Made by a program: the position numbers and the translations under genes
The notes under the pieces: model-generated
What the model saw: only the letters and a program-made list of their open reading frames with translations
Told to the model about the DNA's origin: nothing
The model's database searches: none
Origin: Alphaproteobacteria bacterium
Lineage (GTDB): Bacteria > Pseudomonadota > Alphaproteobacteria > Micavibrionales > Micavibrionaceae
DNA: 64,000 nt
Reading direction: 5' to 3'
Assembly (NCBI GenBank): GCA_030750865.1
Contig: JASMHE010000013.1
Span: 1-64,000, forward strand
Shown: in pieces, positions 17,443 to 25,865 of the stretch
How positions within the stretch are numbered: the stretch's first letter is position 1
How the letters are laid out: the number at the start of each line of letters is the position of its first letter

Positions 17443-17888
17443 CCTTACGTATGTTTCTTTTATGCTGTGCTTGTTTGTTTCTATCTCAAACAGCAACGGC
17501 CCAATCCGGAAAAAAGTTTATATTTCTACTGGATCTTTTTGATCATAACGAAGCGGCATTGGCGTATCATCGACATTGCCTAAGTTCTTTAGAGAGTGTT
17601 AACGAGAGCTTCATGCGAACACTTGCCTTCGTGGAAAACGCGTTGCTTGAGCAAGGGATCAAAGACAATCCGTCGATCTCTTCACAAGACATACGGGATC
17701 AGATTATGGAGCGCCGCTATAATATTCAGTATAGTCTGGATCATGCGCATTCTAAGGACGGATGTGGAGCCGCTCATGTGGTGTTAGCGCAGAAACATTA
17801 CGAGATGTTTAGTCGTTATGACCATGCTGACATTGCAGCTTATATAGCCGGGAAATCTGATAACGAGGCGGCGCCCGCTACAAAATGA
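17439..17888 (+). CDS. Small exported protein of unknown function, coupled to nhaA
   Basis: A 149-aa protein with a clear signal peptide (MTLRMFLLCCACLFLSQTAT, cleavage after residue 21, ATA-Q). The mature part is mainly helical with two cysteines (RHCLSSL and DGCGAAH) that could form a disulfide. It has no domain I recognise. It overlaps nhaA by four bases, so its role is likely tied to the same sodium or pH response, but that is only positional evidence. Confidence 0.7.
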   Translation: MTLRMFLLCCACLFLSQTATAQSGKKFIFLLDLFDHNEAALAYHRHCLSSLESVNESFMRTLAFVENALLEQGIKDNPSISSQDIRDQIMERRYNIQYSLDHAHSKDGCGAAHVVLAQKHYEMFSRYDHADIAAYIAGKSDNEAAPATK

Positions 17889-17948
17889 GAAGGGCACCTA
17901 CGATCAGCTTGTAATCTCACTGTCATCAGATGCCCTTTTCGCAATTTT
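17887..17948. terminator. Bidirectional terminator between convergent genes
   Basis: GAGAAGGGCA (17887-17896) pairs with TGCCCTTTTC (17931-17940) with one mismatch and a 34-base loop. A T-rich run (GCAATTTTTG) follows on the plus strand. It lies between the convergent ends of the nhaA unit and the DEAD-box gene. Confidence 0.5.
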
Positions 17949-17972
17949 TGTCATTCGGGAGTTGTGCGGTAT

Positions 17973-19166
17973 CTAAGCTGCCATTTTATGTCCATCGGAA
18001 AAGTGCTGCTTGTTCGTTGATCTGCGGTGACGGGATCTCCGGTTTTTCCCCGATCGTGAAGTCTCGCCTTTAGTGTTGACTGCATTTGGATTTAACAATC
18101 GTTCAATAGCGTGCCATTTTGTCCCGTCTTGTGCTGAGACAAAGCTTATGGCGGAACCTTCCGCACCTGCGCGCGCTGTTCTGCCCATGCGATGGATAAA
18201 GTCTTCGGCGACTTGCGGTAGATCATAGTTGATAACGTGTTCAATATGTGGAACGTCAAGACCGCGTGCCGCAATATCTGTTGCGATCAGGACACGAAAA
18301 TCCATATCCCGGAAGCTTCGCATGACATTATCCCGTTTACTTTGACGTAAGTCTCCGTGCAGAGCATCCGATTCAAAGCCATCACGATTTAGCTTTTTTG
18401 CCATCTTATCTGCACCATGTTTTGTTTTGACAAACACGATAACCGAGCCGCTTCGATCATGTAGCTGATTGATTAACTCGTTATACTTCTTGTCTTGCTC
18501 AATGCGACAGACGTCCTGTTTTATATTTGCAGCGACGACATTTGTTTTGCCGACGGATACCCGCTTCGGGGTACGTAAGTATTTTTCTGACAGCTTCAGA
18601 ATATTGGCTGGTAATGTGGCAGAGAACATAAGCGTTTGACGATGACCGGGTAAATATTTAAAAATCTTTTCAAGCTGAATGGTGAATCCCATGTCCAGCA
18701 TCCTGTCTGTCTCGTCAAGGACCAGAAAATCGGTATCATGTAACATCATATTGCCGCGTTCGAGATGGTCATTAATGCGTCCCGGTGTGCCGACAATAAG
18801 GCGTGGGCGGGCGCGTAATTGAGAGAGTTGTTTTCCCATTGATTCGCCACCAATGATAAAGGCGGTTCTAATTGTGCTCTTCTGGCCGAGGAGTTGGTGC
18901 ATGATATCCATAATTTGTTTACCAAGCTCTCTTGTCGGTGTAAGTACCAATGCAGACCCACGTGGGTTGGTTAAAAGTTTTTCGATCAATGGAATGGCAA
19001 AGGCGGCTGTTTTACCAGTACCTGTTTGTGCGGTTCCCATGATGTCATGTCCTTGCAGAGCAAGCGGGATCGCCTGTGCTTGAATAGGTGTGGGTTCTAT
19101 GTATTTCATATGCGCAAGCGATTGGGCAAGCGTAGGGGATAGGCCGAGGCCTTCAAAATTCTTCAT
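17973..19166 (-). CDS. DEAD-box RNA helicase, RhlE-like (DETD variant)
   Basis: A 397-aa ATP-dependent RNA helicase. It has Q motif (YIEPTPIQ), motif I AQTGTGKT, Ia PTRELGKQ, Ib TPGR, III SAT, V ATDIAARGLD and VI HRMGRTAR. Motif II is DETD rather than DEAD. The C-terminal 40 residues are a basic, disordered tail rich in Arg, Lys and Ser, suited to RNA contact. Its gene follows a cold-shock protein gene on the same strand after 29 bp, so it probably unwinds RNA structures at low temperature. A close paralogue is at the right end of the window (63330). Confidence 0.93.
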   Translation of the reverse strand: MKNFEGLGLSPTLAQSLAHMKYIEPTPIQAQAIPLALQGHDIMGTAQTGTGKTAAFAIPLIEKLLTNPRGSALVLTPTRELGKQIMDIMHQLLGQKSTIRTAFIIGGESMGKQLSQLRARPRLIVGTPGRINDHLERGNMMLHDTDFLVLDETDRMLDMGFTIQLEKIFKYLPGHRQTLMFSATLPANILKLSEKYLRTPKRVSVGKTNVVAANIKQDVCRIEQDKKYNELINQLHDRSGSVIVFVKTKHGADKMAKKLNRDGFESDALHGDLRQSKRDNVMRSFRDMDFRVLIATDIAARGLDVPHIEHVINYDLPQVAEDFIHRMGRTARAGAEGSAISFVSAQDGTKWHAIERLLNPNAVNTKGETSRSGKNRRSRHRRSTNKQHFSDGHKMAA

Positions 19167-19195
19167 TTTATATCTTTCTTATTTTTGAGTGTAGC

Positions 19196-19423
19196 TTAAG
19201 CAGCTTCTTTGAGATTGGCTGCGCTGTCTTTGCCCTTTTTCGGGTCGCGCTGGAGGTCAAAATTTATTTTTTGTCCTTCTTTCAGCGTGCGCCAGCCGGC
19301 TTTTTCAACCGCGCTAATATGTACGAAGACATCGTTATCGCCGTTGGCTGGTTCGATAAAGCCGAAGCCTTTTTGTTCGTTGAACCACTTGACGGTTCCG
19401 GTTGTCTGTTGTTGATTTTGCAT
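19196..19423 (-). CDS. Cold-shock protein, CspA family
   Basis: A 75-aa single cold-shock domain protein that binds single-stranded RNA and DNA. RNP1 (KGFGFIEP) and RNP2 (DVFVHISAV) are both intact, in the order [14 protein letters not shown] then VFVHIS. A ribosome-binding site GGAAGGA lies about 8 bases before the ATG. The DEAD-box helicase gene follows at once, a frequent pairing of RNA chaperone and helicase. Confidence 0.95.
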   Translation of the reverse strand: MQNQQQTTGTVKWFNEQKGFGFIEPANGDNDVFVHISAVEKAGWRTLKEGQKINFDLQRDPKKGKDSAANLKEAA

Positions 19424-19627
19424 GAGTTTAATCCTTCCAATGCACAGAGTTGTTTGCGCCGCAGAACCTTATTGTCGCGGTGCATTTCTTGCGTTCGATA
19501 TTTGAAAAACTGTTCGATAAAACTGAACTTAATGGAGGAAGGGTGAATTTTAAGTTTCACGGTCTTGTCTGTAAAACAAGACAACCTGCGAAAGCTCTGT
19601 ACTTATAAAAGAGAGCGTCATAGTCAA
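19424..19627 (-). promoter_or_regulatory. Long structured leader of the cold-shock gene
   Basis: About 200 bp upstream of csp carry no gene. A possible -35 (TTGACT, complement of 19622-19627) lies near the far end, with an A/T-rich -10 area near 19605. Within the leader a perfect 7-bp stem (GTCTTGT at 19562-19568, ACAAGAC at 19576-19582) and an imperfect GC-rich stem near 19460-19485 can form. Long structured leaders are typical of temperature-responsive csp mRNAs. Mechanism inferred. Confidence 0.45.
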
Positions 19628-19742
19628 ACGATTATGCAGTAGTGACAGGTTTACGAACAAAGGTCAAGATAATTAAAGTGGTAGCGAATAATCATCGCCT
19701 GCGTTCAGCTCGTTTCCCAGCCATTTCATCTAGGTTCGGACC

Positions 19743-19967
19743 TTATTTTCCCCAGCCTATGCCACCAACAGAAAGAAACGCCTCTTCTTCGGGTGTTGAT
19801 TTGCGTTCTAGTGCCTCATTACGGTTGGGAAATCGGCCGAAGCGACAAATGACGTCCAAATGATCTCGTGCGAAGGGAATACTAAATTCAGGACCATGTG
19901 TAAGATATAGGTCGAGGCAACGTCTTTCCCCGAGTGTTGCGGGTGTGATGGATGCTAGCGGAATTTC
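19743..19967 (-). pseudogene. DUF924 family protein, C-terminal remnant
   Basis: The minus strand encodes about 75 codons without a start, bounded upstream by an in-frame stop (19970-19968). They match the C-terminal signature of DUF924 proteins: FARDHLDVICRFGRFPNRN, then ALERKSTPEEEAFL. The family is normally about 180-200 aa, so more than half is missing at the N-terminus. The sequence upstream shows no continuation. It is a decayed gene fragment. Confidence 0.75.
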
Positions 19968-20067
19968 TTAGGCCGTTTTTCGTCATTTCCTCCGCATGTA
20001 TTTTCTTGGATGTGCAAAACGAAAGAACGTCCTTTGTTTTTTGCGTAGAAGCGTTTATGTGTAATGT

Positions 20068-21384
20068 ATGGTGAGTGAAACAGGAAAAGTTATTGTGACC
20101 TATGGCCGGAGCCTGATTGCGCTTATGATTGCGCAATCACTGGGGGCGCGTGGTATTGATATTATCGGATGTGATGATGTTGATTTGACGGTTCTGTCTT
20201 TTTCCAAATTTGTTTCGCAAAATCTGATTTACACCGCGCCGGAGAAAGATGAAAAGCGTTTTATTGAAGACCTTCTGAAAATTGTGAGGGACAATAAACC
20301 GGATGATGAACGTCCGTATGTTCTGATGCCTGCATTTCGTGAGGCAAAAATTATTGCCAAACACAAAGATCGTTTTGAAGGCTTGATCACTGTTGCGTGC
20401 CCTGATTTTGCGGCGATTGATCGTGTTGATCATAAAGACGCCTTTGCGTACACGACGCAAGAACTGGGTGTTGAAAGCCCCAACACATGGTTGCCGCATG
20501 ATGAAAACGGTCTGGATGCCATATTGGAAGAAGTCGCATTTCCGGTCTTTATTAAGCCCCCTGATGACGTTGGCGGACGGGGAATCTCAAAAATTGAAAA
20601 TGCGCCTGATTTAATCGCCGCTTTTAAGGTGTTGCAAAGCCGTTATCCGGGTGAACAAATCGTGATCCAAAGCGTTGCTGAAGGGGATGATTATTGTTTT
20701 TGCGGGCTTTTTAATGACGGTGACCTTATTGCCAGCATGGTGTACCACAACCTGCAGAAGTTTCCCAATGAGGCCGGAGCAGGAGTCGTGCGAGAGACGG
20801 TCGAGAGCGACCGCTTTGATGTGATCGCCGAAAAATTGATGAAGCCGCTGAAGTGGCACGGCGTGGCCGGTATTGACTTTATATGGGATGGGAGCGAGGA
20901 CAGCACACCGATGATGATCGAGGTTAATCCGCGCTTCTGGGCGGGGCTGGACCATTCGATTAAATCCAATGTGGACTTTCCGTGGCTGCTTTATCAGATG
21001 GTGACACGCGGTGAAGCGCAGTATGATGGCGATGTGCAGATCGGGCATAAAACCAGCTTGCCGGGCCTGCCGGCCATAGCACGTATTGAAAGCCTGTTTA
21101 CCGAAGCGATTCATTTTGAAGCGCTTGAAGCGCAATGGCCGCGTATTAAAGACCATCTCAAGGACCATAATCTCAAGGAAGCCGGTGAAATTTTCAAAGA
21201 CGCGATGAGCGAGAGTTTCAGTCTGGATCGGGCGATTGAGACGTTTAAAACCATGAAAAAGCAGACGCAGGAAGCCCAGAAAATATCTTATGGAGAAGAC
21301 GACCCGTTTATCGGACTGGGAGCGCTGTTCATTCTGGGATCACTTATAAAACACGGAAAATTACCACCGGAGGTGACGCGGTGA
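20068..21384 (+). CDS. ATP-grasp ligase of unknown substrate
   Basis: A 438-aa enzyme of the ATP-grasp superfamily, which joins a carboxylate to an amine or thiol through an acyl-phosphate. A Rossmann-like preATP-grasp domain (1-110, VIVTYGRSLIALMIAQSLG) is followed by the ATP-binding part. FPVFIKPPDDVGGRGI contains the nucleotide-binding lysine and glycine loop, and the Mg-binding segment ends in PMMIEVNPRFWAG. Residues 340-438 form a helical extension. It resembles the carbamoyl-phosphate-synthase large chain or peptide-ligase type, not a known housekeeping member. The next gene, a class I amidotransferase, overlaps it by four bases (GTGA), so the two proteins probably work on the same product. 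Confidence 0.8.
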   Translation: MVSETGKVIVTYGRSLIALMIAQSLGARGIDIIGCDDVDLTVLSFSKFVSQNLIYTAPEKDEKRFIEDLLKIVRDNKPDDERPYVLMPAFREAKIIAKHKDRFEGLITVACPDFAAIDRVDHKDAFAYTTQELGVESPNTWLPHDENGLDAILEEVAFPVFIKPPDDVGGRGISKIENAPDLIAAFKVLQSRYPGEQIVIQSVAEGDDYCFCGLFNDGDLIASMVYHNLQKFPNEAGAGVVRETVESDRFDVIAEKLMKPLKWHGVAGIDFIWDGSEDSTPMMIEVNPRFWAGLDHSIKSNVDFPWLLYQMVTRGEAQYDGDVQIGHKTSLPGLPAIARIESLFTEAIHFEALEAQWPRIKDHLKDHNLKEAGEIFKDAMSESFSLDRAIETFKTMKKQTQEAQKISYGEDDPFIGLGALFILGSLIKHGKLPPEVTR

Positions 21385-22073
21385 ACGGACGGCCAAGAAT
21401 TGGATATACGACGCAGAATTCTGCATTTGATGTAATGAAATGGTTGATCGCACTGTCGATTTGGGTGACGGGCGGCAAGCCTGTGCGGCTTTGCCCTAAA
21501 AGACCGCGCAATGATGAGCAAATTGACGGTTTGGTGCTTGGCGGCGGGACGGACGTGTATCCACCGCTATATAAGCTCGAACCTAAACCGAATTATCAAT
21601 ATGACCGTGAAAGAGATGCGCTGGAGATGGACTGGCTTACAAAAGCCGAAGAGCAGGGCATGCCTGTTCTGGGTATCTGCAGAGGGGCGCAGCTTATAAA
21701 TGTTGCGCGTGGTGGCACGTTGCATATCGATATCTCGAAGGTTTATGAGAATGCAAAATATCCAACCAATACGTTTGCCCAGATATTTTTCCGCAAAGAC
21801 ATGAATGTTGAACGGAAAAGCCTGCTTGGAAAGCTTCTGAAAACGCAGCGTATCGCCGTCAACTCGATGCACACGCAATCCGTGGATACGCTCGGCGATC
21901 GTTTGATCGTGAGCGCACAGGAAGATAATGGTGTGGTGCAGGCGATTGAGGATCCGGACAGGGACTTTTTCGTAGGTGTGCAATTTCATCCCGAAGCTTT
22001 GATTAATCTTGGTATTTTCAGAAACATTTTCACAACTCTTAATCAGGCCGCACGTGAACGCCGCGCATCATAG
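21381..22073 (+). CDS. Class I glutamine amidotransferase-like hydrolase (peptidase C26)
   Basis: A 230-aa protein of the gamma-glutamyl-gamma-aminobutyrate hydrolase group (PuuD-like). The catalytic triad can be placed at Cys100 (PVLGICRGAQLIN), His203 and Glu205 (VQFHPE). LVLGGGTDVYP near residue 51 is the oxyanion-hole strand. It starts with GTG overlapping the ATP-grasp gene. Such enzymes either release a gamma-glutamyl group or supply ammonia. Coupled to an ATP-grasp ligase, it may act on a gamma-linked peptide or amide; this is inference. Confidence 0.85.
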   Translation: MNGRPRIGYTTQNSAFDVMKWLIALSIWVTGGKPVRLCPKRPRNDEQIDGLVLGGGTDVYPPLYKLEPKPNYQYDRERDALEMDWLTKAEEQGMPVLGICRGAQLINVARGGTLHIDISKVYENAKYPTNTFAQIFFRKDMNVERKSLLGKLLKTQRIAVNSMHTQSVDTLGDRLIVSAQEDNGVVQAIEDPDRDFFVGVQFHPEALINLGIFRNIFTTLNQAARERRAS

Positions 22074-22215
22074 TGGTTTGATTTCACGCTTCTGGGGAGC
22101 TGTACCAGAAGAGATGGGTTTTAACGCATGAATAGTCCGTTGCGATAGAGGCTATTTAAAAGTTATCCCGGATGCGCTATCCTGTCATTCAAACGAATAA
22201 CTGTGTGGGGATACC

Positions 22216-22785
22216 GTGGTTAAAATAATCGATGATGATATCGCAGGTCAGAATAAGAGTGATCAGCCGGATTCAGAACAAAAGGCCGCGCAAGATTTGG
22301 GCGGGCGGTTTGTGAAAGCAATATTAGCGTTGCCGCCGCAGCATATTGAACTCATTGTAAAGAAATTGATGCCGGCAATTGCTTCATATGAATTACGTCA
22401 GCCGCGTGTGTGGGGAGAGGTTGATCGCGTTAATCTGCATAAGAAGGCCTATGTTAATGACTTGCTTATCAATACACGGTCCGGAACAGTGACGATTGAA
22501 GAAGATGCGTTCTTTAGCCATCGTTGCCAACTGCTAACGGGAACGCACAATTATCGTAAAAAAGGTAAGGAGCGCCTGACCGATGTGCCGAAAGAAGGAC
22601 GAGACATTCACGTGAAAAAGGGCGTCTGGATGGGAAGTGGCGTCATTGTGTTGGGGCCTTGTGTTATCGGTGAAAACGCCGTTATCGCGTCTGGCAGCGT
22701 TGTGACGGCTGATGAAATTCCACCCAATACAATATGGGCGGGCCATCCGGCCGAACAAGTGAAAGAGATTGACTTTGAGGACTAA
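22216..22785 (+). CDS. Left-handed beta-helix acyltransferase (NodL/LacA-like)
   Basis: A 189-aa enzyme of the hexapeptide-repeat family. Residues about 60-185 hold imperfect hexapeptide turns (IEEDAFFSHRCQLLTGTHNY, IHVKKGVWMGSGVIVLG, IGENAVIASGSVV) ending in the usual IPPNTIWAGHPAEQVK. The likely catalytic histidine is in LLTGTHNY. It should transfer an acetyl or similar group from CoA to a sugar or small acceptor. The first 55 residues form a helical extension. The start is GTG with a GGGGATACC site. It lies 142 bp after the amidotransferase gene. Confidence 0.85.
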   Translation: MVKIIDDDIAGQNKSDQPDSEQKAAQDLGGRFVKAILALPPQHIELIVKKLMPAIASYELRQPRVWGEVDRVNLHKKAYVNDLLINTRSGTVTIEEDAFFSHRCQLLTGTHNYRKKGKERLTDVPKEGRDIHVKKGVWMGSGVIVLGPCVIGENAVIASGSVVTADEIPPNTIWAGHPAEQVKEIDFED

Positions 22786-22794
22786 GTTCTCAGG

Positions 22795-23646
22795 GTGAAA
22801 AGGACAGACGCGGAAGGCGGCGCGACGCATATGGATAAGAATGTCACATTCAGTATTACGCACGGACGAACAGGGACGCAATTCGTTACGAAGCTTTTCG
22901 AACTTTTTTCAGATACGCTGTCACAACACGAGCCGGACCCTAATTTCGCCAGTGTTTTTGTGCAAGTGAAAGATGATCCGCGTATTGCTGTGAAGTTTTG
23001 GGAAACGAAGCTGGATGTCATCTCGAAATATGCGCAAGCAAATTACGTCGAGACCAGTAATGTTTTTGGCAAAGGATATTTTCTGCCATTGGTGCGGGCC
23101 TTTGACATCTATCCGAACTTACTGCTGATTACGCGCGACTTTCGTGATACGGCAAAAAGTCTTTATAAGCGGAGATCAACACCGGTGCGCTCAAGCAGTG
23201 GCATGATGTATTCTTGCCATCCCGAACAGCCGGGGACATTGCCTATCTTTGCGTATCAGGGGTTAACAGATTATCAGCTATGTTATTGGGCCGTGCTTGA
23301 TTCCTATTACAGGCAAATGCAGGCCGAAGATATCTATAAGGACAAGGGGCTTTCGAATTACATGTGGTTAACCGCAGACGACTTGCACGATTTCAGCATT
23401 TTTCAAAAAGCTGGTGAAGTGTGCGGTCTTGTTTTTGATGATCAGGAAGAGGCCGAAAAACGTCACAAAGAAATCAGCGGAACGATTTATAATGCCAATC
23501 CGGAACGCGCCGTTGATGACGTCGATGATATGGCCAAGCAGGAGGCCATTGTTCTGGACCGGATTGCGTATTTCGATATTTTGACGGTAGAGAAAATCCT
23601 GAAAAGTAAATATACGCACGATGATGTGAAAGCGCACTTTCAATAA
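22795..23646 (+). CDS. Sulfotransferase-like protein
   Basis: A 283-aa protein. SITHGRTGTQFVTKLF near the N-terminus fits the 5'-phosphosulfate-binding loop, and LLLITRDFRDTAKSLYKRR fits the 3'-phosphate motif (R..S) of PAPS-dependent sulfotransferases. The rest is divergent and the acceptor is unknown. The start is uncertain: GTG at 22795, 9 bp after the acyltransferase stop, or ATG at 22831, which would place the P-loop 6 residues from the N-terminus. With the acyltransferase it may decorate a sugar or lipid. Confidence 0.65.
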   Translation: MKRTDAEGGATHMDKNVTFSITHGRTGTQFVTKLFELFSDTLSQHEPDPNFASVFVQVKDDPRIAVKFWETKLDVISKYAQANYVETSNVFGKGYFLPLVRAFDIYPNLLLITRDFRDTAKSLYKRRSTPVRSSSGMMYSCHPEQPGTLPIFAYQGLTDYQLCYWAVLDSYYRQMQAEDIYKDKGLSNYMWLTADDLHDFSIFQKAGEVCGLVFDDQEEAEKRHKEISGTIYNANPERAVDDVDDMAKQEAIVLDRIAYFDILTVEKILKSKYTHDDVKAHFQ

Positions 23647-23734
23647 GGCAAGTCTTTTGTAGCCGAAAACAGGTAGAGTGGGCGTCGCTCCGGAATTTGG
23701 ATGTCTCTCGACATGTGTGTCCCTGCGGAGAATA

Positions 23735-24565
23735 TCAAAATGTGAGAGCGCCTAAGCTGCGTATTAAATCGTGATGAGCCTTGCCGGCTTCTTGTTGCAC
23801 GATGTGGTTGTCCATACCGGCATCTTTTGTTTTTCCAATGAAGCTTGCTGTGAGGGTGCAGGGAATGACGCGGTCTTCCTGCCCGCATATATGTAGAAAA
23901 CGCGTATCGCCGGACTCTATGATCAGTTTAGCGAGAGGCGTGTATGGTTTGAGGGGCGAAATGTTGTGATAGTCGGTCCATTCTTGCGGGTCAAGCAGAC
24001 CTGCAACCGTTATAACCTCATCTATATCATGACGTGTTGCCGCCAGATTGAGGGCAATGTAAGCGCCGCCTGAAAACGCCACGATTCTAAAAGAAGAAAC
24101 ATCCTTATGCGTTGCGATTTCATCGAGTGCGTCCATGTAAGCCTGCAGGACATCCGGCGCGAATCTGTCATACGTCCAGTATGCGGGTGTGCAGCGCGGT
24201 GATGAAATATATTGGCATGGACGTGCCAGATAAAGAGCGTTCCCAGAATAGTTGACGGCCATTTGCAGGGCGACAGGATTTGTCGGTGTGGGGTCGCCTG
24301 ATGCGGTATATCGATTAACCCATGCATAACCATCCCCTTCTATAAAAATTGTCAGAGGGACCGTGTCTGTGGCTGAAGATTGTATCTTTGACGCGGAGAA
24401 GAGAGGGAAGGTAGATGTGTCTATGACTGCCGAATGAAACGCGGTGCCGGAAAGCAGGTCGTCTTTTGTTTTTAAACGGGAATCGAGTGAGTGACACGCC
24501 GTCAGGATAAAAAGAAAAAAGCAAAAAAAGAAAGCCCGACATAATCGGGCTTTCTTGTGATTCAT
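23735..24565 (-). CDS. Lipoprotein alpha/beta hydrolase
   Basis: A 276-aa predicted lipoprotein. The signal ends in FILTAC, with the lipidated Cys at residue 24. The mature part has an alpha/beta hydrolase pattern: a nucleophile-elbow serine in IVAFSGGAYIAL, an acid in GQEDRVIP and a histidine in KAHHDL near the end. The motif is FSGGA rather than G-x-S-x-G, as in some lipases and esterases. The substrate is unknown. I chose the ATG at 24565 because the earlier one (24586) falls in a hairpin. The DNA coding for the signal peptide doubles as the terminator of the gene upstream (see terminator entry). Confidence 0.7.
   Translation of the reverse strand: MNHKKARLCRAFFFCFFLFILTACHSLDSRLKTKDDLLSGTAFHSAVIDTSTFPLFSASKIQSSATDTVPLTIFIEGDGYAWVNRYTASGDPTPTNPVALQMAVNYSGNALYLARPCQYISSPRCTPAYWTYDRFAPDVLQAYMDALDEIATHKDVSSFRIVAFSGGAYIALNLAATRHDIDEVITVAGLLDPQEWTDYHNISPLKPYTPLAKLIIESGDTRFLHICGQEDRVIPCTLTASFIGKTKDAGMDNHIVQQEAGKAHHDLIRSLGALTF
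24519..24556 (-). terminator. Rho-independent terminator embedded in the hydrolase signal sequence
   Basis: On the minus strand AAGAAAGCCCGA pairs perfectly over 12 bp with TCGGGCTTTCTT (24545-24556 and 24528-24539), with a 5-base loop and then a run of T residues. This should end transcripts of the barrel gene at 24596. It lies inside the first 16 codons of the hydrolase gene. Confidence 0.8.
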
Positions 24566-24595
24566 CAAATATATGTTGTTCAACATATCAGATTA

Positions 24596-25726
24596 TTAGA
24601 ACTTAACGCGCAGACCTGCGTTAACGACGTATTCTTCATAATCGTCACGGAACTCAACAGTGTAGGCTTCGACGCCACCTGTTACGTTTGAACCCATGTT
24701 GATCAAGTTGATACCGGCACCGAATTTTACGCCGAAATCATCGTCTGAAAGAGTCTGGCCAGCAGCAACTGGTGTGTCTTCTTTGACGAAGTCATATTCA
24801 AGACCAACCAAGCCGTAAGGCTTAACTTGCTTGTAAGGGTATGCAAAACGTGCATCCGCAAGGATTTGACCCAGCTCTGTGTCGTAGCTGTCAACAGCGA
24901 TTGTTGTGCCGCCAGCTTCTGTTTCTGTGTAGCCGTCCTTGTCTTCATAAGCGTATGTAATTCCGCCACGACCTTCGAGTGTCCAGTTGCCTTTCAGAGG
25001 CATTGCGTGGTTTACGCCTGCACTTACGAAGTAACGGTCAGCATCTGTTGAGCCAGCAATTCTGTTGCCTGTGTTTGGATCGAAACGAACAGTGTCATAT
25101 TCGATGTCAGAATAACCAACAGTCAGATCAGCACTTGATTGGTCGGAGAATTTTACGCCGACGTAAGGTGCAACTGTGTAGCCGTCACCGCTCAGGTTAC
25201 CGTCTTGGCCGTTAAAGCCGTTGTAGGCTGTGTCGATGTCCACATCTTCGTAGCCAAGTGACAAACCAACAAGAACGCCCGGAGAAACGATGTAATCAAC
25301 ACCGATCATCGCGTTGTATGTATCACCGTCAAAGGCTGTGTCTGTGTTGTCATCTTCAACATTGCCCCAGGAGCCTGTGATCCAAGCGCCCATTTTGCCT
25401 GCCATGTCACCGGCAGCCATGCCAGATGATGCAGTAAGGCTGTTTGACGCAACGTCAACACTTCCGATGTTGCCGTTCAGAGCCGCAGAGATGCGGTCAG
25501 ACATGATGCGTGTTGTACGTGATGTTGCAGCGCGCAGAACAGTTGTTGCTGTTGCAACAGTTGAAGCCTGGTTTGCTGTGTTGTTTGCGCTACAGCTTGA
25601 GTAAGATCCGCCATATGTGCTGTCAGAACAGGAATATGGACCAGCTGCGTTTGCAGGGGCTGTGAATGTCCCGAAGGCCATAAAGCCGATTGCAACAGCA
25701 GCAGAGAGTTTAAAGTAAGATTTCAT
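24596..25726 (-). CDS. Autotransporter-type outer-membrane beta-barrel protein
   Basis: A 376-aa exported protein. Its signal peptide is MKSYFKLSAAVAIGFMAFGT with cleavage after PANA (about residue 27). A short N-terminal segment with two cysteines (SYSCSD... SSCSANN) is followed by a barrel of about 12 strands (residues 105-376). Typical strand pairs are MGAWITGSWGNVEDD, MIGVDYIVSPGVLVGLSLGYE and TVAPYVGVKFSD, and the last strand ends in phenylalanine (AGLRVKF). There is no large passenger, so it is probably a surface barrel or adhesin base and may be abundant. AAAGGA precedes the ATG at 25726; a further in-frame ATG at 25816 is less likely. A strong terminator follows. Confidence 0.8.
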   Translation of the reverse strand: MKSYFKLSAAVAIGFMAFGTFTAPANAAGPYSCSDSTYGGSYSSCSANNTANQASTVATATTVLRAATSRTTRIMSDRISAALNGNIGSVDVASNSLTASSGMAAGDMAGKMGAWITGSWGNVEDDNTDTAFDGDTYNAMIGVDYIVSPGVLVGLSLGYEDVDIDTAYNGFNGQDGNLSGDGYTVAPYVGVKFSDQSSADLTVGYSDIEYDTVRFDPNTGNRIAGSTDADRYFVSAGVNHAMPLKGNWTLEGRGGITYAYEDKDGYTETEAGGTTIAVDSYDTELGQILADARFAYPYKQVKPYGLVGLEYDFVKEDTPVAAGQTLSDDDFGVKFGAGINLINMGSNVTGGVEAYTVEFRDDYEEYVVNAGLRVKF

Positions 25727-25865
25727 AGAATTTTTTCCTTTTGAAATTGAGTTGCAGTGTCTATAAAAATTAGTAGAGGTACTAAGAAACCGGGGCTTAT
25801 TGTTGGTGAAACGCATGTTGTTGTCAAGTTAAAGCACCGGTAAAAAACAAGAAAAAGGAATTGGT

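Noticed and set aside
20611-21168. 185-codon minus-strand frame within the ATP-grasp gene
   Set aside because: Shadow of a gene with clear ATP-grasp motifs.
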